In this document: in pieces, positions 23,323 through 33,259 of the stretch
Numbering within the stretch: the first letter of the stretch is position 1
Layout: every line of letters starts with the position of its first letter
NCBI GenBank assembly: GCA_015852425.1
Contig: JAAAIG010000228.1
Location: 3,435 to 46,526 of the forward strand
Origin: Gryganskiella cystojenkinii
Lineage: Eukaryota; Mortierellomycota; Mortierellomycetes; Mortierellales; Mortierellaceae
Length of the DNA: 43,092 bases
Direction of reading: 5' to 3'
Program-made: the position numbers and the translations under genes
Notes under the pieces: generated by a model
What the model was told of the DNA's origin: nothing
Databases searched by the model: none
Seen by the model: only the letters and a program-made list of their open reading frames with translations

Positions 23323-24832
23323 ATGATGTCGAAACACGCTCTCGGAATCCCTGAGGTTCTCGTCCTTATCGCGTCTCACCTCGAGAAACCAGACCTGGCT
23401 CGAGGCTGTCGAGTCTGCACAACCTGGTTCGCGCCCTTCGCAGCAGAGAAACTCTGGCGGTCAATTGAGAGGTGTGACTTTTAGACCCACTTTCAATATA
23501 TAAGCGATCTCATCAAAGGTATACCCCGGTGTGCGGCCTTAATCCGCGAGTTCTCCTGCGCGTACTCTCTCCTTTGCGAGGACGCCTTCTACGTAAGCCC
23601 GAACCTCTCTCATTTGACCTCATTCCGAGCCCCGGTTTCGCGTTCCGAATCTATAGACAATATCCAAGCGATCTTGGACCTGAATTCCACCTTAGAGCGA
23701 CTATCGCTCGAATACCCCGAGGATCTTTTAGAGGAGACGCCACCTCATCATAACCGTGACGAATTTAAAGAGTCTCGAGTGGTTGGACTTCAAGACCTTG
23801 GACTTTAAGGACAACAAGATGATTGAAGACGGTCTTTTGGAGTCTTTAATTGAGTCTCTCACTTTACTCAAGTCCTTTAGTGTTTGGCAAGATGTAGACA
23901 GTGGCAGTGACGGCAGTGATGGCGGCACAGACGTTGTTTTTGCAGGAAATGCTCGGTCGCTTCAACTTGAGACCTTGAAGATTTTAGTTCCGTAGGCGGC
24001 TCTTCTCCTCACTCATCAGCGTCTTGGAATCAAACCCTCTACTCCACACCTTAGAATGGGACAACTCCAATAGGTACGGTCGACGTGGTATTCCCGACCT
24101 CGGCCGTCTTGTGCTAGTGCTCCATCGCTCCTGTCCAAGACTCTCTTCCTTGACAATAAGGTGCGACTGGGTAGACCAGAATTTTCTGTACTATCTCTTA
24201 TCGCTCTGGGGTCCCAAGGTAAAGAACCTGGCACCTGCATCGGACGCGTCCTGGCTCTGACTGAACGAGTTGACACTCCAACTGAGGAACCTGAGCGACG
24301 ATCAAGTTCTCGAGGTCATTTGGGCATGAAGAGAAGTTTTTGAGATGACCCTACAGACTTTAGTTCCTTGATGGTATGAGATGAGGCTCCGAGCACACCC
24401 ACGGGTCGCTCGTGGCCAAGATCTTGCAGACGTTCAAAAGGCTTCGGAGATTGGAGATCAAGAGCATGGTGGTCGAGACCTAAGATTTGTTCCATCAAGA
24501 GGACGAAGAGGACGAAAAAGAGATACATGACGGAGATGACACTTCATTGTCAAAGACAACACTCTCTGCTCCTGCTCCTAGGATTTCGAGAGAAGACCTG
24601 GGCTTTTGAGAACATCTCGTATCTAGAATTTTGTATTCAAGGACCAGATCACAACTGGTGCCCGCTTGCTGTGATCGGTATCGTCAGGTTCACTACAAAT
24701 CTAGCTCCTGCGCCACTGAGGATCGACGAGGCTTTGGATACTGAGGTCTATCCCCTGTACGGTCGCATCAAAGCTCAATTTAGCCGATATCCAAAGTTGC
24801 AGCATAACAAGATCTGCTATGTTGTTAGATAG
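23323..24832 (+). pseudogene. Decayed F-box/LRR protein gene
   Basis: The first codons read MMSKHALGIPEVLVLIASHL, then KPDLARGCRVCTTW and LWRSIE, an F-box of the type common in Mortierella (IPEVL.LI...L...DL..C..VC..W...LWRSI). The frame meets TAG at 23482-23484, resumes in the same frame (THFQYISDLIKGIPRCAALI), then shifts by one base near 23745. LRR-like text continues (TNLKSLEWLDFKTLDF, NPLLHTLEWDNSNRYG, CPRLSSLTIRCDW, LNELTLQLRNLSDDQ), broken by further stops and shifts near 23994, 24260 and 24351. The end near 24832 is approximate. F-box/LRR proteins recruit substrates to SCF ubiquitin ligases; this copy cannot encode one. Introns could explain one break, but not all. Confidence 0.8.
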
Positions 24833-25485
24833 AATTTTCTGCTCCTCACGATTCATGAACTCCCCTTCGCTGCCGCCAGTGGTTATCCTGAAAAGTGGCT
24901 CGGAGCATGAACTGCAGCCACCCATGCCTTTTCTGCATCACGAAATTTCCCAGGCCACAAGAGAGGAAGGTGCCTCAAAAGATAAAAATAGTGTGCGGCG
25001 CCACCAACCCAAAGGCGCAACCGTGCTGAAAAAACCAAACACTGCATCATCTTGTTGTCAGGGTCATCAACTTCGCCATCCTATTGTCGATAGCGCTGAA
25101 AAGAACAACTGTGCCATCTTCGAGCCGTGCACACCTCACGGACCACTGAAAGAAAAAGAAAAATAAGGATTGAGGAAACGATCGACAAGTGCACCGTCAT
25201 TGCACCGAAAAAAAATGGCGTTTTCGGACACAACTCATTTTTCGTTTTCTGTCCTCTCTTTTCCTCGTAGGCTTTCTTTTTTTTTTCTCTTCTTCCTCTT
25301 TGAATTCACACTCTCACTCATATCCCCTCTCAACCACTCGTTTCGTTATTCACAATTTCCGCATTATATAAAACATAAACTTCATTTCTTGTCGCCTATC
25401 TTGCGCTACCCATCGTCTTGCACCTGTCAAAAAAATCTTCATTATCAACATCATCGCATTTTGAAACCACACTCCTCTCCTCTTG

Positions 25486-25523
<38 letters not shown>

Positions 25524-25686
25524 CTCTCTCACTCTCCCCTTCCGTCTTGTCAGTCCTGATCTTCTCTGAGGCCGCTGTTAACGTCGCCCTTGCTCGCTCT
25601 GCTATCGCCACTGCATCCACTGCGCTAGTGCTTCACAAGAAAGGAAAGAGACCACGACTACAACAGCAGTCATCTCAACGTAACTC
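24833..25686. other. Intergenic: leader and promoter of the 25687 gene
   Basis: This 854-bp stretch has strong pyrimidine bias in its second half (25240-25560) on the plus strand, as expected for a fungal promoter/leader of a plus-strand gene. A (CT)n tract lies at about 25489-25519. From about 25530 to 25813 a second plus-strand frame overlaps the start of the next gene and also looks coding-like, so an upstream exon is possible. Confidence 0.5.
25489..25519. repeat. (CT)n microsatellite
   Basis: About 15 CT units in the pyrimidine-rich leader upstream of 25687. A shorter (GA)n run lies at 179-194, inside or at the acceptor of a sorting nexin intron. Confidence 0.8.
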
Positions 25687-27357
25687 ATGGGTCAAAAAGG
25701 ACCTCGATCCGTCTCTGACAAGACCATTGCCTCCACGACCAAAGGCAAGGCAAAGTCAGTACGAGGCACTCGACATCAATTATCCCATCAGGTACACCAT
25801 GTCCAGCTCGTAGACGAGAGCGTTCACAATGCGCTTCACCTCATGAAAAAGTCGATACAGAAAAAGCGTAAATCGCAGCAACTACAATCACAGCTCCAAG
25901 GACAACGCCATCACGCCAAAAGAGATGGTCGCAACGAAGTCGAAGAAGCCTTCATGCCTGCTACGGGGGTCTCCCTCAGGGGAGAAAACAAGAGAGAAGA
26001 AGATGAAGAGGAGAGAAACATCGATTCTGGTTCCGCCGTTGCCCTTGCTGACGACAATAACAAAGACAAGGCCAAGACCGGTCTCCTGACCTTCGACAAA
26101 AAAGGCGAAATGCGTCGTATCAAGATCAATAATAACGACCACAAATTCGATAAGACCATCAACAAAAACAATAACGGTCAGGATCAACAACAACAACAGC
26201 AACGCTCCCTTCATTCCCTTCATAAGCGATCATCACCGACTCTGTCGTCGTTGATACTGTCCGAAGAGCCATCGTCATCAGTGTCCTCAACCACAGTCAG
26301 CAAGAATCGCCATGCACAACTCAAGAAAAAGAACCATTCTCGCCAAGGCCTCTTGTCAGCGTACGAATCCATCATCTTTTCAGAAAGTCAGATCCCAATC
26401 TTTTTGAGACGACAAGACGATCTATTACGCCAGGGCGCGGGTGGGGCGTTGACCTTCAGGCTGGGGAGAAAGAAGGACAAGAAGATGGGCATGCAAGTGA
26501 GCCAAAAGAATATCAACTCTCACGTCACGACTACTCCAAACCTTCGCCACGACAACACCAACAGCCAACACTTGAAGGCTAATAATAATAATGATTACAA
26601 CCAAAAAATGGGCGTCGCGAAGGCGTCTTCTTTGTCGGAAATACAGTCGATAGTGGACCCTACTTTGTCTTCTTTGTCCTCGTCGTCGTCAGATATTTCT
26701 GGAATCGAGACCACAACAAGCACAAACTCCAATGTAGACGACACAGAGTACGTGCACGACGGGACCAGAAGACTCGAGGGAACCTCGAGCGAGCTCGAGG
26801 GCGTCGAGATCAACCACAATCCAGCTGATCCAAAAATAACCAAACAGGACAAAGGAACACACGGCGGCGAAAGTGAAAGCACTGACACAAAAACAAAAAA
26901 TAATAATCACCAAGACAGCGAGAATACCGTGGTTGCACAACTCAATCTGGATTCACGCCTTGTGTTGCCTGCGCATGACGGGCCATCCTCCCCTACCTCC
27001 TCTGAGACGGACCCCTGGGAACTGCAGCAGCATCAACAAGGGGACGAGGGACGGGCGTCGGGTCATGTTTTCGTGCGCCACCAACCGAACCACCCCGCTG
27101 AGGATCCTTCCCGTCGTCTCTCTTCTTCGTCCTTTTCTTACACCCGTATGCATGACAACATCAACTTTGAGGCACCTTCCTCGGTTTGGATCCTGCTACT
27201 GGGTGTGATCGCCTGCGCGGCCATTGTCAAGAAGGTCTACGTCAAGTCGTCTCGTGGCCGCAATAAGCGTTCCGCCTCTTCTCATGCGTTCAAGGCTTCT
27301 ACAGATTCACTCATGACGGCTTTTGACTCGAAAGATGCCACCATCCATATCCCTTAA
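25687..27357 (+). CDS. Unknown single-pass membrane protein, low complexity
   Basis: Uninterrupted ORF of 556 residues from the ATG at 25687. I do not recognise the protein. Nearly all of it is hydrophilic and low in complexity (Asn, Gln, Ser, Asp/Glu and Lys runs), so probably disordered. There is no N-terminal signal peptide. One strongly hydrophobic segment (VWILLLGVIACAAIV, about residues 498-512) is followed by basic KKVYVKSSRGRNKR and about 35 further residues. By the positive-inside rule, the short C-terminal tail would face the cytosol. A short conserved-looking patch (LLSAYESIIFSESQIPIFLR, near residue 225) is the best candidate for a functional motif. The true start may lie upstream or in another frame. 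It converges on ATP14 with 197 bp between stop codons. Confidence 0.7.
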   Translation: MGQKGPRSVSDKTIASTTKGKAKSVRGTRHQLSHQVHHVQLVDESVHNALHLMKKSIQKKRKSQQLQSQLQGQRHHAKRDGRNEVEEAFMPATGVSLRGENKREEDEEERNIDSGSAVALADDNNKDKAKTGLLTFDKKGEMRRIKINNNDHKFDKTINKNNNGQDQQQQQQRSLHSLHKRSSPTLSSLILSEEPSSSVSSTTVSKNRHAQLKKKNHSRQGLLSAYESIIFSESQIPIFLRRQDDLLRQGAGGALTFRLGRKKDKKMGMQVSQKNINSHVTTTPNLRHDNTNSQHLKANNNNDYNQKMGVAKASSLSEIQSIVDPTLSSLSSSSSDISGIETTTSTNSNVDDTEYVHDGTRRLEGTSSELEGVEINHNPADPKITKQDKGTHGGESESTDTKTKNNNHQDSENTVVAQLNLDSRLVLPAHDGPSSPTSSETDPWELQQHQQGDEGRASGHVFVRHQPNHPAEDPSRRLSSSSFSYTRMHDNINFEAPSSVWILLLGVIACAAIVKKVYVKSSRGRNKRSASSHAFKASTDSLMTAFDSKDATIHIP

Positions 27358-27554
27358 AAAAAGCCTTGACCCACATAAAAAAGCAGACATCCTGCTATCA
27401 AATATTCCCTTTAGCCACGGTATTTCTTCGTCCGATGCCTCTCTACAATAGATTGCATTGTAAACGTGTATATGTGTATGTGTATTTTTGCGTTGGCTTT
27501 TTTACAAAGGTAGAGTAAGGATTCCGCCTTTGGCTCGTTCGTTTCCGGTAATAT

Positions 27555-28621
27555 TTAGTGGTGAGCCTCCTCAGCCTCCTCCTCTTCCTCCTCCTCCTCT
27601 TCCTCGACATCGACCTCGGAGACAGCCTCGACAGCCTCGACGTTGGCGGACTCCCAAGCGGAAAGATCAGCGGCAGCATCAACAACGGGGGTCTATCGAA
27701 GAATGAAAATATGGGAGTTGGAGGTTAAGATGTGTTTCTTCGAGGTCATTAAGTACGGTGGCTCTTGAGCGAAACTGGGATGTTTTTCTTTTTTTCCTTA
27801 CCGAAGGAGCAGCGGGAGCAGCGAAGGTCTTGACAGTGCTGGTGTCAATGCCCTTAGCCTAGAGATCAAATCAGATCAAACAAAAATATGGAAAAAGGAC
27901 TAGTGAGTAAGATGTCGTCTTTCTGCCACAACATGTTGAATCGGCACTCTACTCCTGTCGAGAAGTAAGCGCTGTGGGTCGTCGAAGGCCCAATGTATCC
28001 AATTTTCAAGGTGTCTAAAAGTTCAATGTTCAACTGATAATCCCATGCTTTGATCGACGCGTAAGAATCAAATCACTTAGCGTAGAATGATCTTAGTGAA
28101 CCATTCCTGCATATGTCCTATGTCACGTCGCGAAGGTCATAGGGAGAGCGGGGGAGCTGGGGACTACCTCGGGGGCGGGCTTGTAGTTCTTGAGTTCCTC
28201 GATGTACAAATCCTTGAGGATATCTAAACCGATTTTTTTTTCAAGCAAACAGTGTCGAGTGAGTTGAGAGTCTATTGCCACCAAATCGAATCGAATCAGA
28301 AGTAGAATATTAGAAGTGTGCTTACCCTTCATCATGGGAGCAGAGGGAGCAGTGAAGCTGCGGACAGCCATGAAGGTGGCGGGGCGAGCGACAGCAGCGC
28401 GGGTCTAAGACAGAGAGCGGGAGAGGGAGTGGGTGAGATAGAGTGTGAGTCGAAAATCAAGAATACGGGGGGAGGTAGCACGGTCGAGTTAGGGAACGAG
28501 ATCTCTTTTTCAGTGAGCGAGTCAAATTGTGATCGTGCCCAGTCCAGAGATGCAGTTGACTGCAAGTGGTGAGGAGTATTCAAAGAGAGTGTATATGTAC
28601 CAAGAGACGAGCAGCGAACAT
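27555..28621 (-). CDS. ATP14: ATP synthase subunit h, mitochondrial (Atp14 family)
   Basis: Five exons on the minus strand: 28621-28601, 28404-28326, 28223-28168, 27858-27802, 27692-27555. They give 116 residues. The N-terminus (MFAARLLTRAAVARPATF, then MAVRSFTAPSAPMMK) is a mitochondrial presequence. Next comes the family core KDILKDLYIEELKNYKPAPE, equivalent to the conserved DLY..E.K.YKP segment of yeast Atp14. An alanine/proline-rich linker and an acidic tail of Glu ending AEEAHH follow. Subunit h belongs to the peripheral stalk of mitochondrial F1Fo ATP synthase. Introns (196, 102, 309 and 109 bp) exceed the coding length, and the first coding exon is only 21 nt. All splice sites are GT-AG and the frame closes exactly. 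Confidence 0.9.
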
Positions 28622-29832
28622 GGTGAGGATGTGAATGGGTTGATGGAGTGGAGAGTAAAAGAAAAGGATGGAAATGCGATGATCTGTTCAATTGTATTCA
28701 ATCTCGCCACAGACCTTCCCAGAGACATACAGACTCAACGACAAAGCCAGGGCACAGACGGGACCGAGCTTTGAGAGTTAACATTGCCTGTAGAAATCGT
28801 ACGGTGACGTCGATTTGTGCCCGTCTTGGGATTAAAGCGCCTTTCCGACAGGTCAAACAACGCGTCCCTACTGCATAAAACCATTCTTCGTGGTATTGAG
28901 GATGATGGCTCATCGTTTTGTGTCTGGGACCCCTTTTTTTGATCTGCTGGAAAAAGCAAATAGGATTGCTTCTATTTTCGTTCCTTTCTTGATGATCAAT
29001 ATCGATACAGTAAATCAATTCCACTCTCCACCCTCCGCCAAAAGAGGCTCGAGAAGAGAAAAAAAAGTTTGCCGGTCCCTCCAAAGAGAGCAATTATCTT
29101 GCACATGAGAGCCAGAGCACTGAACCACGGTTGAAAACCTTTTTTGACCCTCATATTTCGTTTCCTTTTTTTCTTTCATTCAACCATAATCCTTTCTCTG
29201 GACACTTCACCCTCATTTCCGAAGTGTGTTTTTCAGGAACCAGGAATAAAAAGGAGGTTGCATTGAAAACCGTCGATTCTCACTCTCCACCATTTTTCCT
29301 TCCTCCTGAGAAATTGCAACGACCCCTGTCCAAGGTAAAAAAATCTTCCAACGGTCAATAGGAGAAAGAGAACAGACCTCGCCCTTGCAATTCAAATATC
29401 GCACAAAAAACTCCCTTCGTTCATTTCTACTCCGTTCTTTAACCTCAACGGTTTGTTTTGGGAACAAACACTTGCCCTATCTCTACCTCATCATTAGTTC
29501 GACTTCTTATGTCATCGTTTCTTTTTCTTTCTCTTGTTATTGCGTCCCTACTTTCATCCCTCCTTCCTTCCTCACCTCTTTCCGCTCTCTTTCCGCTCTC
29601 TTTCTCCAATTTCAATACCCTCTCTCGCTCATTCACTGACGACGCATATTCCTCCACTCTCTGGTCTCAATTGACTTCAACAGTCCTGTCGCTCGCTTCC
29701 TTGTAGTTCGACTGTTGTCACGTCTCCTCTCATTTTACTCTCCACGCCACTACGAATAAGAGACCCAAAGCTCAAAAAGAACGGGAGTAAACCAAGGTCG
29801 ACAGCCACCTAAGACAAATAACAATAACAACA
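28622..29832. promoter_or_regulatory. Divergent intergenic region between ATP14 and the Kre9-like gene
   Basis: This 1.2-kb spacer feeds ATP14 on the minus strand and the Kre9-like gene on the plus strand. The right half (29400-29760) is pyrimidine-rich on the plus strand, ending in an A-rich leader just before the ATG (ACAATAACAACA). ORFs here overlap each other in several frames and none looks real. Confidence 0.55.
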
Positions 29833-32417
29833 ATGCGTCAACTACTCAGTCTTTCAGCCATGGCCTCGACAGCCATGGTGGGGCTGTTGGGATTATTTGC
29901 CGCGATGCCGACCGCTGTCCGGGCAGACTTGTATTGTACCCAGTTTGGATCTAGTACTTTCAGGATTGGATCGACAGTCAAGTTTCAATGGAACGATACA
30001 CAATCGGTGGCGATAAGCAGTTTCAACTTGGATCTTTATTGTGTTGAAAACAACCAGATGCTCACCACGATCTCGAGCTTGAACCAGTCTTCACCTGCGA
30101 CCGTTGTCTGGGTTGTTGGTCAGGATCTCTCAACCCTGGCTTCCAACTGCTCTGCTAGCGTAAGTGTTTTTTTTTTTTTTTTTTTTTGGTGCACCTCCCA
30201 CAACTTTACCTTGAACACACGCGCACACAAATCTCAACGATGTGAAGACAATAACAAAGAACGAGAATACAGTGAACAAGCGACTCTGCTCTGCCTTTCA
30301 TATATCTCAGATACTTGTTCGTTTTTGGAACAAATCGTGAGTGGCTGTACCCTCTTCTTCCGTTTCTGACTTTTATTTTCCATACTCCTCTTCATTCATT
30401 TTTGGCATCCTCCGTTTGTTCTTCCTTTTGAGTTCAATTGAAACTTTTTTTTATTTTGTTTGGGTTCTGCGAGACCTTGCACTAAAAAAAAAAAAAATCT
30501 TTTTGGGAAGGAATCGAGAAAACGTGCTCTGGGGAAAGCACTTCCCGAGGAAGAATTGGTGCCGCAAAAGTCTGCATGAACACGAAGAGATAGTTGCATT
30601 ATTATTCAGGGAAAAAAAGCGTCTTGGATGAAGGACTGGAGCATGTTGTCTGGAAAAATATAGAGACGCTTCGCCAATTCACAGGTCAAGAGTCTTTTTT
30701 CTCTCGAACTGGTGTTCAACTCACTCGCAAAGAAAGGGAGGACAAAAAAAGTGTTTTGTGGTGCACCCGGCCGAAAGAGTGAATAAACACCTGGCGCGAG
30801 AAGGAAAGCGGCGAGCATCATTAGATTGTGGAGCTGAGGTCATCTTTTCACTGTTTGTTTTTTGCAAACATTCCCGAGGGCGTTATCAAAAGGTGGACTG
30901 GGCTTTCATACTCCTTTACTTCCTCTCCTTTTCCATCGCTCGTCATCGATCGTGCCGTGGCAAAAGACAGGAACAAGCTTGATGTGAAGAAATTCTTATT
31001 GGATTTGTGTGTATGTCGCCTCAGGCAACACAGATGCGAGCCCTTGGACAAACAAAGAAATCTGAGAGTCGAGAACCACAGTTTTATTCAACTTGTTTTT
31101 AATTTAGAGTTCCGTGTTCCTCCTCCACTGCCTTGATCCCTTGAGCTGTCTTTCAACAAACAAAAAAAAAAGGGTCGCGTTCTCTTTCTTCGCAGTCCGC
31201 CATGACTGACAATTTTTTTTTTTCATTTTTGAAACATTCACAACAAAACACAGCAATTTCAAGGTGCCTTTGACTGGACTTCGACCGACCCCAATACTGG
31301 ACTGGCCGTCCCAAACAGCGCCAAATGCAAGGTCATGCTCTTCATCGACGGATCAGCCCCCTCCGGTTCGCCCACAGGTGGATCTGACCCTCAGTCGACG
31401 GATGATGGTCAGCCGAGTGGCATCGTGGTCTCGAGCAAGACGAAATCGATCGTCATCGGTGTCGGTTGTGCAGTTGGTGTCTTAGTCTTGGCCGGTGTTG
31501 TGGGGTTCTATGTAATCCGGTATAGTAACCAACGCGCTGCTGAGGAACATATGGCCAAGAAACTTCGCGCACCGATTGAAACCGGACCCATGTTTGCACC
31601 CTCGGATGTGAACCGACGCCCTGGAAATGGAAGCGGTGCTACTTCCCGTTATAACGAGTTGGCATCGGTCACGACTGGAAGCGAGACCCGTGGAAGCCCT
31701 GCTACGACGACTCGAACAGAGATGATGGAGATGGCGCCTACGGCACAGTTCGCTAGCCCCGCTTTGGGATCTCAATCCCCAACCCCGATCGCGGCAGCTC
31801 ATGCAGCCCACGCGAAACTCAACAGTAATAATGGCAAGGGTGTTAGTTCTCCTGTGCCTTCACTGGCGAACGCAAAATATCCCGCCGTTGCCATCGCCGC
31901 TGCTGCCGCCAGGTCTGCAAACAACAACAACAACAACAACAATAACAGCAGCAGCAATAACTCTCTCAGGAGGACGAGCGTGAACTCTTATGTGGCATCG
32001 CTCGGACCTCAGTCGCCTACCCCGATCGCTGCCGCATTTGCGAGCCCACATCTCGGATCTCGGTCTCCAATTCCGATTTCTGCAGCTCATGCAAAGTTGG
32101 TAGGGGGTACTTCTTCCTCGACTGCTTCCTCGTCCTCAACCTTGAACAACAACAACAACAACAACAATAGCTCAGTGTTTTCACATGATCGTCCTACGTC
32201 GTTGTTGACGAGTCCGTTTGTCCCTGTAGAGGATATCTCGAGACCATCCTCTCCTCACGGGAACCCGTTCGAGCAGAAACCCAGTGAACAGCAGCGGCAA
32301 GAACATGAACAACAGCAGCAACAGTTGCAATATGAACAACAGCTTCATATTCAGCAACAACAGCAAATACAGCAACAGCAGCAGCAACAGCAACAATACG
32401 GTGGCGGCTACTATTAA
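29833..32417 (+). CDS. Kre9/Knh1-like secreted domain with one transmembrane segment and Gln/Asn-rich tail
   Basis: Two exons, 29833-30159 and 31254-32417, give 496 residues. A signal peptide (about 1-31, hydrophobic MVGLLGLFAAM, cleavage near VRA) is followed by a beta-rich extracellular domain of about 110 residues (FRIGSTVKFQWNDT, TVVWVVGQDL, then FDWTSTDPNTG after the splice). This resembles the N-terminal Kre9/Knh1-type domain of fungal wall and surface proteins. A Ser/Gly linker leads to a membrane helix (IVIGVGCAVGVLVLAGVVGF, about residues 174-196). The cytoplasmic tail contains near-repeats (LGSQSPTPIAAAHA, LGPQSPTPIAAAFA, LGSRSPIPISAAHA), Asn runs and a Gln-rich end. It may be a wall sensor or surface anchor, which is inference. 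The intron is unusually long at 1094 bp; the join is phase 0 and reads NCSAS-QFQGAF. Confidence 0.8.
30160..31253 (+). other. Long (1094-bp) intron of the Kre9-like gene
   Basis: Starts GTAAGT at 30160 and ends CAG at 31251-31253. It begins with a 21-T run (30167-30187) and contains further A and T runs. No ORF inside looks real and I recognise no RNA gene, though an intronic snoRNA or unannotated exon is not excluded. Confidence 0.6.
31741..32090 (+). repeat. Imperfect protein-coding repeat (three LGxxSPxPIxAA units)
   Basis: Three related blocks in the cytoplasmic tail of the Kre9-like protein share the pattern LG-x-x-SP-x-PI-x-A-A, separated by Ser- and Asn-rich spacers. They point to internal duplication and possibly a repeated Ser-Pro docking or phosphorylation motif. 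Confidence 0.6.
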
Positions 32418-33259
32418 TATACCTTATCGTTTTTTTTCTCTTCTGCTTCTTTCATTTTACATATTTATCTCGCATTTATCAACACTCTTGTTTCTCCTTG
32501 TCCTCCAATCCCTGTGTTTATATATTTCTGACACAGTTCACTGCAACCGACCGTGCTTTCAATCAAAAAAATAATAATAATAACAATTTTTTTAGTCGTA
32601 CATGTACGAGTGTGTGGAATTGCACAATTGTGAAAAGATAGCTGTATCCAGCAGCAGTCGATGCCCTGGACACATGTCAACCGGGTCTTTATCTAATAGT
32701 TCTTTCATCGGCACATCTGTGGCGAGGAATGCGCCACCAATCCCCACAAACCCAAAAATTAAGCATTGACAGTCACAACACAACATTTTTTTTCAAAAAA
32801 AAAAAATCTTTGGGGGTAAGTTCTACAACGGACATTGAATTTCACTGAAATTGCAGCGCCCTGGAAAAGAAGAGGGACAACGAAAAGTGAATCGGATGAA
32901 TCAGCAGCAATGCTTGTCGAGTGCTGTTTGACTTGTGCGACTCCCCTTGCCATGCTTTTTTTCAGTGGCAGATCCTTACTTTTTTTTGTGGTGTGTTAGT
33001 TAGCCTGTGTGGATCAAACCAATTGCTATGGGTCCGCTTTTGTTCCTGTGCCTTTCCCTATCTATATCAATCTCCGTTTTCTGTACCTATTTTTTTTTTT
33101 TGTTTTTTGTTCACATTCTTTTCTTTTCCTCTCTTTTCTTTTTCTCTTTTTCCGATTCTTCTTCATCCTCCCTCACCTCCCTCCGACACACACTTTCTCG
33201 TTGTTTGCCCTCTCTTTTGTCCCAAACCCTCGGCAAAAAAACAAACAACTTTACACGAA
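32418..33259. other. Intergenic: desaturase promoter and Kre9-like 3' end
   Basis: This 842-bp spacer lies between two plus-strand genes. From about 33060 to 33240 it is a long pyrimidine-rich run ending in an A-rich leader before the desaturase ATG, as expected for a strongly expressed fungal gene. The open frame running into the desaturase from 32921 is this pyrimidine tract and not coding. Confidence 0.6.

Noticed and set aside
32921..33259. N-terminal extension of the desaturase in the same open frame
   Set aside because: The stretch is a pyrimidine-rich leader translating to Phe/Leu/Ser runs. The conserved family start is the Met at 33260.
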